NCBI RefSeq assembly: GCF_028372415.1 | Contig: NC_092872.1 | Coordinates: 264,207,008-264,271,007 of the forward strand | Reading direction: 5' to 3' | Source: Notamacropus eugenii | Taxonomy: Eukaryota; Chordata; Mammalia; Diprotodontia; Macropodidae | Length of the DNA stretch: 64,000 nt | Shown here: positions 1 through 8,617 of the stretch, one piece after another | Position numbering within the stretch: position 1 is the stretch's first letter | Layout of the letters: each line of letters starts with the position of its first letter | Translations under genes and position numbers: made by a program | The notes under the pieces: model-generated | What the model saw: only the letters and a program-made list of their open reading frames with translations | Database searches by the model: none | Told to the model about the DNA's origin: nothing

Positions 1-2442
1 CTCAGACAGGTCAACGCCGCCCTCGAGCCAATGGGGGCGCTCCAACCAGGGCTTCCCTCACCAACCATAATCCCCAAGGATTGGGAAGTTATAGTGATAG
101 ATATTAAGGACTGCTTCTATAGCATACCCCTTCACCCTGCTGATGCCCCGAAGTTTGCCTTTTCCATTCCCTCTATTAATCTTCAAGAACCCTATGCCAG
201 ATTTCAATTTACAGTTCTCCTCCAGGGCATGGCTAATAGCCCCACCTTGTGCCAGATGTATGTAGCAGCGATCATTCAGCCGCTTAGAGGAAAATACCCT
301 GAAACATATATAGTCCACTATATGGATGACATCCTGATTCCTCACCCTGAAGGAAGGAGGGTCGAAGACATACTAAGAGAGACCATCAGGGAACTAGGGA
401 AGTACAATCTAGTAGTGGCCCCAGAGAAGATCCAGAGGGGAAGAGAGTTCTCTTACCTTGGGCACACAATACAGGGCAATGAGGTTTCTAGGCCCTTCCC
501 AAAAATAGATACTAACAAAATGCGGACATTGAATGACTTCCAAAAACTTATAGGATCACTACAGTGGTTGAGGCCAACCTTACCCATTACCGATAAGGAA
601 ATGCAACCCCTCTATCAGATCCTATCAGGGGATCCCGTGCTTAACTCCCCCCGTCAATGGACCCCTGAAGCACTGCAGACAATAAGAATTGCCCAATCTA
701 GAGCTAATCAAAAGGTGCATAGAGTAGATCCGAACCTCCCCCTTGCGGTCACTATAATGACGCAGGAACAAACCGGAGAGATCGCTGCGATCTTTCAGAT
801 TCAGGGAGTATTAGAATGGATTTATGGAGAGAAGAAGAAAAAGTGCATCCCCAATGAGATAGAGGAGAAAGGGAAGCTCCTATTAAAAGCTAGTGAGCGA
901 GCTAGGCAACTGAATGGACAATACCCAGTTATCTTCTTGGGAGCTACTCCTACGCTCCTTGAGGAGTTGGCTCAGGAACATCTTGTCTGGGCGATATTAG
1001 TTACCCGGCAGCAGTTCACTCAGGCGGCTTTGCCACCGGCCTTAAGGGGCTGGAGAACTATTCCGCTGGTCAAACCCCCTCCAATAGTTTCCACAGAACC
1101 TGTAGAGGGCGTCAACGTGTTTATGGACGCCACAAAGGCCAATCGGGCAGTAGTGTTTATCCCTGACAAGAGAATTTTGAGAATTGTACATACCTCCTAT
1201 GATTCTGCCCAGAAGAATGAGTTATTCGCCATCTATTTGGCACTTCAGCTTTTACCTGATGAACCCTTTAACCTTGTTACAGACAGCATATATTGTGCCC
1301 TGACGATTCCAGAGCTCCCAAGCGCAAATTTAACCACCTCTTCCTCCACCGTCAGAGATATTTTAACAGACATCCAAACCCTCCTTCGATGCCGACAGCA
1401 TTGCATTTATGTGCTACATGTCAGGTCTCACACATCCTTAGAAGGACCCGTATACCACGGCAATGCGATCGCTGATCGAGCACTAACCGAACCGGTGGAC
1501 ATATTTTACAGTTCACCTGACCTTGCCCATAAACACTTTCACCTCTCTGCACGCACTCTGCGACATTTGTATGGTCTCCCCCGCGAAGCAGCGCGAAACA
1601 TCGTCAGACGCTGTGCCCACTGTGTTCCCTTTCGCCCACCTCCCCAGGATCGAGTAGAGAATCCCCGAGGCCTCTATCCAAATGAGCTTTGGCAAATAGA
1701 CATCACACATTACCAATCCGCGGTCATTCATGTGGCCGTTGATACCTTTTCGGGGTATATACTTGCCACCTTGCAACAAGGTGAGAGCACTCGCTGTGCC
1801 ATTCAACATCTCATGGAGTGCTGTGGCAAGGTCGGACCCCCCAGAATCATAAAATCTGACAACGGACCCGCCTACAGATCCGCGGGCTTCCGCAAGTTCT
1901 TAGAGGAGATGTCCATTACACACATTACTGGGATTCCCTATAACCCCACAGGCCAGGCAATTGTCGAGCGAGCCCATCAAACCTTGAAACGCATTTTGCA
2001 TAAACAAAAAGGGGGAATCCCAGGGAGATTAACAAGATTGCTCCTAGCAAAAGCAGAGTATACAACAAACTTTCTTAGCTTTAATGATGTAGGTATATCC
2101 CCCGCTATGAGGTTCTTTACCCCACCACAGAAAAAACTCGAAGACACTCTTTCACAACCGGCTTCCACAGCAAACCCCTCACCCTCCACCTCCCAGGCTC
2201 GGGAGCGGGTGTGGTGGAGAGATGAAACCGGTAACTGGCATGGGCCCCACCCCATAATGACGAAAGGGAAGGGATATCTTTGTGTCTCCACAGGTACAGG
2301 CCAGGATGGACGAGATGGACTCCGATGGGTCCCCCTCCGATGGACGAGAGCAGCAGTCCCTCCTGACCCGACAGAAAAGGAAACGAGGCCGGAGGATAAG
2401 GAAGAACCGCACCCAAAGGGCCCTGCGAGACAGACTCATTGA
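1..2442 (+). CDS. pol: Endogenous retroviral Pol: RT C-terminal part, RNase H, integrase (5' partial)
   Basis: The frame is open from base 1 to the stop ending at 2442; an internal ATG at 31 is not a real start. Counting codons from base 1: the reverse transcriptase palm has Asp37 (motif A, in KDCF) and YMDD at 107-110. RNase H has Asp376, Glu407, Asp428 and Asp492. Integrase has an N-terminal His/Cys zinc-binding region (Cys pair near CAHC), then Asp567, Asp620 and Glu656, with exactly 35 residues between the last two (DD35E). A Trp-rich C-terminal domain (VWWRDETGNWHGP) follows. The end of the frame overlaps env in another frame. One oddity is Leu at codon 74, giving LLQG where betaretroviral enzymes usually have LPQG. 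In the host this is a provirus gene; activity is not shown by sequence alone. Confidence 0.94.
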   Translation, partial: LRQVNAALEPMGALQPGLPSPTIIPKDWEVIVIDIKDCFYSIPLHPADAPKFAFSIPSINLQEPYARFQFTVLLQGMANSPTLCQMYVAAIIQPLRGKYPETYIVHYMDDILIPHPEGRRVEDILRETIRELGKYNLVVAPEKIQRGREFSYLGHTIQGNEVSRPFPKIDTNKMRTLNDFQKLIGSLQWLRPTLPITDKEMQPLYQILSGDPVLNSPRQWTPEALQTIRIAQSRANQKVHRVDPNLPLAVTIMTQEQTGEIAAIFQIQGVLEWIYGEKKKKCIPNEIEEKGKLLLKASERARQLNGQYPVIFLGATPTLLEELAQEHLVWAILVTRQQFTQAALPPALRGWRTIPLVKPPPIVSTEPVEGVNVFMDATKANRAVVFIPDKRILRIVHTSYDSAQKNELFAIYLALQLLPDEPFNLVTDSIYCALTIPELPSANLTTSSSTVRDILTDIQTLLRCRQHCIYVLHVRSHTSLEGPVYHGNAIADRALTEPVDIFYSSPDLAHKHFHLSARTLRHLYGLPREAARNIVRRCAHCVPFRPPPQDRVENPRGLYPNELWQIDITHYQSAVIHVAVDTFSGYILATLQQGESTRCAIQHLMECCGKVGPPRIIKSDNGPAYRSAGFRKFLEEMSITHITGIPYNPTGQAIVERAHQTLKRILHKQKGGIPGRLTRLLLAKAEYTTNFLSFNDVGISPAMRFFTPPQKKLEDTLSQPASTANPSPSTSQARERVWWRDETGNWHGPHPIMTKGKGYLCVSTGTGQDGRDGLRWVPLRWTRAAVPPDPTEKETRPEDKEEPHPKGPARQTH
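2001..2016 (+). promoter_or_regulatory. Internal copy of the polypurine tract (candidate central PPT)
   Basis: TAAACAAAAAGGGGGA inside the integrase region is identical over 16 nt to 4261-4276, the 3' polypurine tract. Both copies are read as KQKGG in their frames. In lentiviruses and foamy viruses a central copy primes a second plus-strand start; that role here is inference. Confidence 0.55.
2281..2299 (+). promoter_or_regulatory. Probable env splice acceptor
   Basis: A pyrimidine-rich run followed by CACAG (AG at 2292-2293), with a second AG at 2298-2299, lies just before the first env ATG at 2306. Retroviral env is normally made from a spliced RNA, so this is the natural acceptor. The donor is outside the window. 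Confidence 0.5.
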
Positions 2443-4306
2443 CAGCCTGGTGACGCTCGCGCAGCTGCATCTAGTGTTGTGGCCACTGCCTAGCGCCAAA
2501 GCTATCCCGTGGGAACACGTCTCCATTGGGGAGGCGACCCACTGGGCGCTGACACCCCTGCTCCCGATACCCCAGCCAGTGACCTGGGAGCACGAGGCCG
2601 TACCCCTCTATGCTGTAGGCAACATCTCGGTCCTGGTCCCGGGTGCCCGCATGCTAGCCCCTGTAGCTTACAGACGTCTAAATGCGTCAGTCAGCTTCCC
2701 AGCCTGGTCCCTTCCCATCTGTATGGGGAGGGTAGATAGGAAATATTGCGCCAAACTGGGCCCCCTTACCATCTCCCAGATCCCACACAGCTCCCGTGGT
2801 ACATACCCCAAGCAAACCCCCATCTTCCCAGGCAATATGGGAGTAGAGCTAATGTCCTTTTACAAAGGGAACATCATGGCTCCGCACCCTTACCAAGGGT
2901 ACCTGACCGGCCACGGCGCCTACCTCTTTTACAATACCACCACCAAAGTGACTGGGTGGCTCCAAGGAGTGGGGCCTTCACCCTTCCCCCCATGCACCAC
3001 CACTCCATGGGTCCTCAGTCCCATCCAGACATGCTCCTCTGGGTACCCACGGATTGGACAAAATATAAGTGGGACACAACTGTATTTCTGGGACGGGGCG
3101 CCCATCCCGAACCTGGTGGCGCCGGCTCCCATTCCTGTTCCTGGATGGCCACAGCCACACCTTTGGAAAGTCGGACTTGCATTCGAGGACGCGAAGGTGT
3201 GGATCCAGACTTACTCAGCATCGAGTGACTTTTTTGAACATCCCAACGTTGTAGCCAAATGGACTCACGCCCTCCATTCACCACCCTGCGATAATAATAA
3301 GAAGGTCTGCACCAACTTCACCGAGCAGGTGCAGACGGGCCCCAATGCATTCTTCATGCTCTGTAATGACACTGATATCGGGGAGAGTAGCGGGGTGTTC
3401 AATGTTACATGTAACAACGGCGCCGCCCTTACCAACACTATTAATGTAACCACTTTGGCCGAATGGGGGCGAAACCTCACGGTGTTCCTCCTCCAAATCC
3501 CGCACTTCACCGCTCACCCGGTGAAAGCCGAGAGATTTGCCCTCTCAAGAGCCGATGCCCTGCTGCAGGAAGTGGTGGAAATGGGGGGAGCGGGGAAGGG
3601 TTGGAGGAGGGCACGAAGGGACTTGGGAGCAACGGACGTTCTGGCACTCATTAACCTAGCCATAAACATCATTGAGGAGATACAGATACACGAGCTGCAG
3701 AACCAGGTCGCGTATGTAGCCAGCACACTCCAAAAGTTTATGCTAGATAATGGGTTAGCTTGGAGACACCAAGAGCACATTGACAGAATGATACTGGAAA
3801 GGCTGGATGCCGTGAGCAAGGTGCTTGAAATTATGGCCCAACAACAAGCCCTCATGACCAGATACATGAGAATGCCTTGTCACTACAAATATTACCCAGT
3901 TTGTGTTACACCCATTCCATTCAATGACTCGACATTTGAAGAGATAGAAAAAATCCTTACGAACATCACCTATACCAGAAACATCACTCAGGAGCTCGAG
4001 CAGTTAGACAAGATAATCTTGGCTATGGATAATGCCACGCTCGAGTACTCAAAACGTTGGGATCATGACATATCATATTCTATTTTTGATTGGATAAAGG
4101 GATTGACCCTCAATGACCTACTACATTATGCATTGTTAGGCCTAGGAGGCATTGGACTCCTCACGGTCACGCTTTGCTGTTTGCCCTGTCTGATGTCCCT
4201 CCTGATGAAGGCCCTCCGAAGGTCCCTAGAGGCAATGCAGGCAGACCTAACCCCCTTAATTAAACAAAAAGGGGGAGTTGTGAGGGGCCGAGAATGGACC
4301 CCCTAA
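2306..4306 (+). CDS. env: Endogenous retroviral envelope polyprotein, full-length open frame
   Basis: I chose ATG 2306, the first ATG of the frame; the frame also runs a little upstream from a GTG at 2282. The product is 666 aa. Residues 22-43 are very Arg/Lys-rich and precede a hydrophobic stretch (44-61) ending at SAKA, a likely signal-peptidase site near 66. Such a long basic leader resembles the Rec/Rem-type leaders of betaretroviral env genes. The surface subunit carries many N-x-S/T sites and ends at a furin-type RARR site (438). The transmembrane subunit has heptad-like helices, a C-x7-C loop (525, 533) with no third cysteine, a membrane span at about 604-634 and a short tail. The last codons lie in the 3' LTR. 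No stop or frameshift is present. Expression and fusion activity are unknown. Confidence 0.93.
   Translation: MDEMDSDGSPSDGREQQSLLTRQKRKRGRRIRKNRTQRALRDRLIDSLVTLAQLHLVLWPLPSAKAIPWEHVSIGEATHWALTPLLPIPQPVTWEHEAVPLYAVGNISVLVPGARMLAPVAYRRLNASVSFPAWSLPICMGRVDRKYCAKLGPLTISQIPHSSRGTYPKQTPIFPGNMGVELMSFYKGNIMAPHPYQGYLTGHGAYLFYNTTTKVTGWLQGVGPSPFPPCTTTPWVLSPIQTCSSGYPRIGQNISGTQLYFWDGAPIPNLVAPAPIPVPGWPQPHLWKVGLAFEDAKVWIQTYSASSDFFEHPNVVAKWTHALHSPPCDNNKKVCTNFTEQVQTGPNAFFMLCNDTDIGESSGVFNVTCNNGAALTNTINVTTLAEWGRNLTVFLLQIPHFTAHPVKAERFALSRADALLQEVVEMGGAGKGWRRARRDLGATDVLALINLAINIIEEIQIHELQNQVAYVASTLQKFMLDNGLAWRHQEHIDRMILERLDAVSKVLEIMAQQQALMTRYMRMPCHYKYYPVCVTPIPFNDSTFEEIEKILTNITYTRNITQELEQLDKIILAMDNATLEYSKRWDHDISYSIFDWIKGLTLNDLLHYALLGLGGIGLLTVTLCCLPCLMSLLMKALRRSLEAMQADLTPLIKQKGGVVRGREWTP
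4261..4278 (+). promoter_or_regulatory. 3' polypurine tract
   Basis: TAAACAAAAAGGGGGAGT lies directly before the LTR start at 4279. It is the expected primer site for plus-strand DNA synthesis and lies within the end of the env frame. Confidence 0.9.
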
Positions 4307-4465
4307 GTGGGTAGGAGACACCCTGGTGTTGGGCCCTGCCCGAACCCGGGACTGCCACATCGCGAAGGCTACGTGGCCGCCGAGAACGGGTGCTGGGGAG
4401 GCACCATAAAAGGAGATGGGTTCACCCTTGGGGAGAATCCGGGACGGACCCTGGAAAGAGGAAGG

Positions 4466-4472
4466 TATATAA
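4466..4472 (+). promoter_or_regulatory. LTR TATA box
   Basis: TATATAA sits 188 bp into the LTR. Transcription would be expected to start about 25-30 bp downstream, near 4495-4500, which would begin R. Confidence 0.8.
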
Positions 4473-4517
4473 GACAACGCCCTAGGGAGCTCGGGGGGAC
4501 TGGACTGAGACACGCCA

Positions 4518-4523
4518 AATAAA
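4518..4523 (+). terminator. LTR poly(A) signal
   Basis: AATAAA lies about 46 bp after the TATA box, in the expected R region; cleavage would fall within about 10-30 bp, before the pyrimidine-rich U5 start. Confidence 0.8.
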
Positions 4524-4690
4524 CGCTTGTTCTACCCTACTCTGGTCTCTGCTCGATTACTGCTCCTTTCCCTTGTTCCCCGGGAGGGAGCCCGGAGTCC
4601 GGGTCCGAAGCCGCGGTGTGCGGAGTGGAGAAAAGACCTCGCTCTCAGGGATCGCGAAGGTGGTCGGTGGTCGTCACCCGGCCCGTGACA

Positions 4691-4800
4691 GAGGAGGAGG
4701 AGGAGAAGAAGAAGTAGAAGAAGAAAATATGGAAGAAAAAAGATGATGATGAACGAGAAGAAAGAAAGAAGAAGGAGAGGAAAGAAGAAATAGAAAACAA
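4691..4800. repeat. GAA/GAG-rich simple repeat
   Basis: A purine run of GAG, GAA and AGA triplets directly follows the LTR. The provirus landed at or in this tract, so its GAGGAG edge could be target duplication or repeat. Confidence 0.8.
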
Positions 4801-5742
4801 AGAAGTTTTGATGTAAAATCCTTGTAGATGGTCCTTGTGATAGAATTTTCTGCTTTACATTGAAGACTTGTCACCAGTAAGTGGGAAATTTTGTTTTTTT
4901 AAAAAAAAATGTACTTTATTTATAGAACTTAAGAAAATATAATGTTATCTTTCTCTTGTGCAGCACACTTCTTCTATGTGTTTGGTATAAGGCAGACAGA
5001 GAAATAGAAAGATAATGCTTACATTTCTAGGAATTTGGAGCAGAGGTGTCAAACATCCCCTTCAACGACAGTGAAACCACCACATTTGAATTCTACCATC
5101 TCAGTCCCAAGTGTTTCATGGCATGAGGAATATGAATTAGTAATGAAGGGAAAATAGGAACCGCACAGAAAACCCTTAAGGAACACTGTGTTGGAGGTTA
5201 CATAATTTTAGAAATATAGAGTGAATAAATCATGAGAACTAAAACAAATGATGATATATATACATACGTGTGTGTGTGTGAGTGTGTGTGTGTGTGTGTA
5301 TAGGGACACAGACAAAAAGACAGAGAGAAAGAGAAAGAGACAGAGACAGAGAAACAGAGAGAGAAAGAGAGAGAGAAAACATCAAGTCCTGTCAGATGTC
5401 ACTTTTCTCTTCCCTACGTAATCATTCTTGTGAATAACCTATAATCTCCATGTAGAGTTCTTGAACACCCTTGATGAATATATAAGGAGGGACTTGTAAT
5501 CTTTGATAATCTATATATTATAAGTGAAATAGCATATTTGCTATCACACAGATGATTGAAATCAATCTTTAACTGAAATCTTATAGTCTCTGTACAATAT
5601 CTTACTATGCTTATTTTGGCCAATGAAAATGAAATGGCTAGAGCAAAATCCAGCCTTAAGGGCTCTATTAGCACAAGGTGGTTTTAGACTTACAAGAAAA
5701 AGTATAAGATCCTTTCAAAGGTGTAACACAAAAGCAACTTTT
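4801..5742. other. Unassigned AT-rich sequence with simple repeats
   Basis: No gene or named element is recognised. It holds a (TG)n tract at about 5268-5300 and a GA-rich AGAGA tract at about 5311-5378. The last 14 bases before the next element (5743-5756) are one copy of its target duplication. Confidence 0.6.
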
Positions 5743-6848
5743 TTGATGAACTTTTATTTTTTTTTATTTTTTTTTTGACAAGGACCTTTTTTTTATTTTT
5801 ATTTTTTATTATTTTTATTTTTTATTTTTATTTTTTTCTCACTTATCTTTTTTTTTATTTAACTTTTAACATTTATTTTCACAACATTTTGGGTTACAAA
5901 TTTTCTCCCCTTTTATCCCCTCTCCCCCCCAAACCCAAGCATTCTAACTGCCCCTGTGATCAATCTGCTCTCTCTTCTATCACCCCTCTCTGCCCTTGTC
6001 TCCGTCTTCTCTTTTGTCCTGTAGGGACAGATAGCTCTGTTTACCCCTTAACCTGTATTTCTTATTTCCTAGTGGTAAGAACATTACAGTTGATCCTAAC
6101 ACTTTGAGTTCCACCTTCTTTAGCTCCCTCCCTCTCCACCCCTTCCCTTTGGAAAGCAAGCAATTCAATATAGGCCAAATCTGTGTAGTTTTGCAAATGA
6201 TTTTCATAATAGTTGTGTTGTATAGGACTAACTATATTTCCTTCCATCCTATCCTGTCCCCCATTACTTCTATTCTCTTATGATCCTTTCCCTCCCCATG
6301 AGGGTCGACCTCGGATTGCATTCTCCTCCCCATGCCCTCCCCTCTATCCTCCCTCCCACCCTGCTTGTGCCCTTGTCCCCCACTCTCCTGTATTGTGAGA
6401 TAGGTTTTCCTATCAAAATGAGTGTGCATTTTATTCTTTCCTTTAGTGGAATGTGATGAGAGTAGACCTCATGTTTTTCTCTCGCCTCCCCTCTTTATCC
6501 CTTCACTAATGAGTCTTTTGCTTGCCTCTTTTATGAGAGATACTTTGCCCCATTCAATTTCTCCCTTTCTCCTCCCAAGATTTCTCTCTCACTTCTTGAT
6601 TTCATTTTTTTTTAAGATATGATCCCATCCTCTTCAATTCACTCTGTGCACTCTGTCTCTATGTATGTGTGCGTGTGTGCATGTGTGTGTGTGTACTCCA
6701 ACCCAGTACCCAGATACTGAAATGTTTCAAGAGTTACAAATATTGTCTTTTCATGTAGGAATGTAAACAGTTCAACTTTGGTAAGTCCCTTATGACTTCT
6801 CTTTGCTGTTCACCTTTTCATGGTTCTCTTCGTTCTCGTGTTTGAAAG

Positions 6849-7919
6849 TCAAATTTTCTTTTCAGCTCTGGTCTTTTCATCAAGAAAATTTGAAAATCCT
6901 CTATTTCGTTGAAAGACCATTTTTTTCTCCTGAAGTATTATACTCAGTTTTGCTGGGTAGGTGATTCTTGGTTTTAGTCCTAGTTCCTTTGACTTCTGGA
7001 ATATCCTATTCCATTCCCTTCGATCCCTTAATGTAGAGGCTGCTAGATCTTGTGTTATCCTGATTGTATTTCCATAATACTTGAATTGTTTCTTTCTAGC
7101 TGCTTGCAATATTTTCTCCTTCACCTGGGAATTCTGGAATTTGGCCACAATGTTTCTAGGAGTTTCTCTTTTTGGATCTCTTTCATGCGGTGTTCTGCGG
7201 ATTCCTTGAATATTTATTTTGCCCTCTGGTTCTAGAATCTCAGGGCAGTTTTCCTTGATAATTTCATGGAAGATGATGTCTAGGCTCTTCTTTTGATCAC
7301 CGTTTTCAGGTAGTCCCAAAATTTTTACATTGTGTCTCCTGAATCTATTTTCCAGGTCAGTTGTTTTTCCAATGAGATATTTCACATTCTCTTCCATTTT
7401 TCCAATCTTCTCGCTATGTTCTGTGATATCTTGCTTTCTCACAAAGTCCTTAGCGTCCATCTGTGCCATTCTAGTTTTGAAAGAACTATTTTCTTCAGTG
7501 AGCTTTTGAATCTCCTTTTCCATTTGGCTAATTCTGCTTTTGAAAGCATTCTTCTCCTCATTGGCTTTTTGAACCTCTTTTGCCAATTGAGTTAGGCTAG
7601 TTTTCAAGGTGTTATTTTCTTCAACATTTTTTTGGGTCTCCTTTAGCAGGGAGCTGATCTGCTGTTCATGCTTTGACTTCATGTGTCTCATTTCTCTTCC
7701 CAGCTTTTCCTCTTCCTCTCTTACTTGATTTTCAAAATTCTTTTTGAGCCCTTCCATGGCCTGAGCCCATTGGGTGGGCTGGGACACAGAAGCCTTGATT
7801 TCTGTGTCTTTGCCTGATGGTAAGCATTGTTCTTCCTCATCAGAAAGGAAGGGAGGAAATGTCTGTTCTCTAAGAAATTAGCCTTCAATAGTTTTATTTC
7901 TTTTCCCTTTTCTGGGCAT
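6849..7919 (-). pseudogene. HAL1-like ORF1 protein, one nonsense codon at position 14
   Basis: ATG at 7919 starts MPRKGKRNKTIEG and is followed by TAA at codon 14 (7880-7878), where related copies have a Tyr codon. After it the same frame stays open to 6849, about 342 codons. The protein shows the L1 ORF1p plan: a long Glu/Lys-rich coiled coil (for example QMEKEIQKLTEENSSFK), then an RRM-like part around DLENRFRRHNVKILGLPE, then a C-terminal domain with ERDPKRETPRNIVAKF. L1 ORF1p is an RNA-binding trimeric chaperone. This is the best-preserved ORF1 in the window. Confidence 0.85.
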
Positions 7920-8299
7920 TCTCCCCAGCCAGTGACTTGACCTCTGAATAATCTCCTCACACCCACCTCACCTCCTGGTCCTCCCAGCCAGCTTTTGGGG
8001 ACTGAGATTCAAATGCTGCTTCCTGCCTTAGGGCTTTTGGTGGGGGCAGGGCTGCTATTCAGTGTGAGAATTAAGTTCAGGTGGTCAGGTTGGGGCAGGG
8101 CCGCCTCTCAGGCTCAGTTCCCTCAGGGGGTTTATGCACAGATCTTCCACAATGGATCCAGGCTCCCGCCCGCTTGGGGAGCCCCTGTCTGCAGCTGCCT
8201 CTCAGCTTCTACCTCCCGTGGGGGGGGGGCCCAGCCATGGGGACACCCCACTCCCCTCTCGACCCACCAAAGAGACTCTCTCACCGACCCCCGTCACCT

Positions 8300-8455
8300 G
8301 TGGGCGGAGGGACTTGTGCGGCCGCTGGAGATCCCGTCCCTGAAGCCTGCTCGGGTCTGTTTCTCTTGGTGCTGTGGCCGGAGCAGGTCTGGGCTGGGCT
8401 GGGCTCCGCGTCTGCAGCGTGATGGAACTTTTGCGAGAGGTTTGCAGGTCCCTCT
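8300..8455 (-). repeat. 5'UTR tandem unit A of the half-LINE (156 bp)
   Basis: On + it starts GTGGGCGGAGGGAC, contains CCGCTGGAGATCCCGTCCC, and ends GAGGTTTGCAGGTCCCTCT. It is adjacent to unit B and clearly related to it at both ends and in the middle. Confidence 0.75.
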
Positions 8456-8617
8456 GTGGGTGGAGGGACCCGCGTTGCCGCTGGAGATCCCGTCCCCAAA
8501 GCCCGCTCGGATCTTTTCCTCTCGGTGCCACAGCCACTGCAGGGCTGCCCTCTGCTCCCAGTCCCGGCGCCCAGTCCGCAACGCGAAAGACCCCCCACAA
8601 GAGGTTTGCTGGTCTCT
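8456..8617 (-). repeat. 5'UTR tandem unit B of the half-LINE (162 bp)
   Basis: On + it starts GTGGGTGGAGGGAC, contains CCGCTGGAGATCCCGTCCC and ends GAGGTTTGCTGGTCTCT. A single related unit occurs at about 33651-33803 in another half-LINE. Tandem 5' units of this kind act as promoters in mouse L1; a promoter role here is inference. Confidence 0.75.

Larger units (their letters stand above)
1..4690 (+). mobile_element. Endogenous betaretrovirus-like provirus, 3' part (pol-env-LTR)
   Basis: The window opens inside pol, so gag, pro, the primer-binding site and the 5' LTR lie outside. What is visible follows retroviral order: reverse transcriptase, RNase H, integrase, an env frame overlapping the end of pol, a polypurine tract and a complete 3' LTR. 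The DD35E integrase, the YMDD reverse transcriptase, an Arg-rich envelope leader and a two-cysteine TM loop point to class II (betaretrovirus-like). Both reading frames are uninterrupted, unlike every LINE frame in the window, so I infer a recent insertion. The six bases after the LTR are GAGGAG; the matching 5' target duplication cannot be seen. Confidence 0.93.
4279..4690 (+). repeat. 3' LTR of the provirus (412 bp)
   Basis: It begins TGTGAGGGG right after the polypurine tract and ends GTGACA, giving TG...CA ends with a short TGT/ACA inverted repeat. It is GC-rich compared with the surrounding DNA. It contains a TATA box at 4466 and a poly(A) signal at 4518, so U3, R and U5 can be placed in order. 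The env stop (4304-4306) lies inside U3. The sequence after 4690 turns at once into a GAA-rich simple repeat, which fixes the right edge. Confidence 0.9.

Noticed and set aside
2746-3228. A 160-codon frame within env
   Set aside because: It is an out-of-frame shadow of env without its own signals.
4279-4690. The same family for this LTR and the solo LTR at 46.7 kb
   Set aside because: By eye the two share no stretch beyond TG...CA ends, and their lengths (412 and 577 bp) differ.
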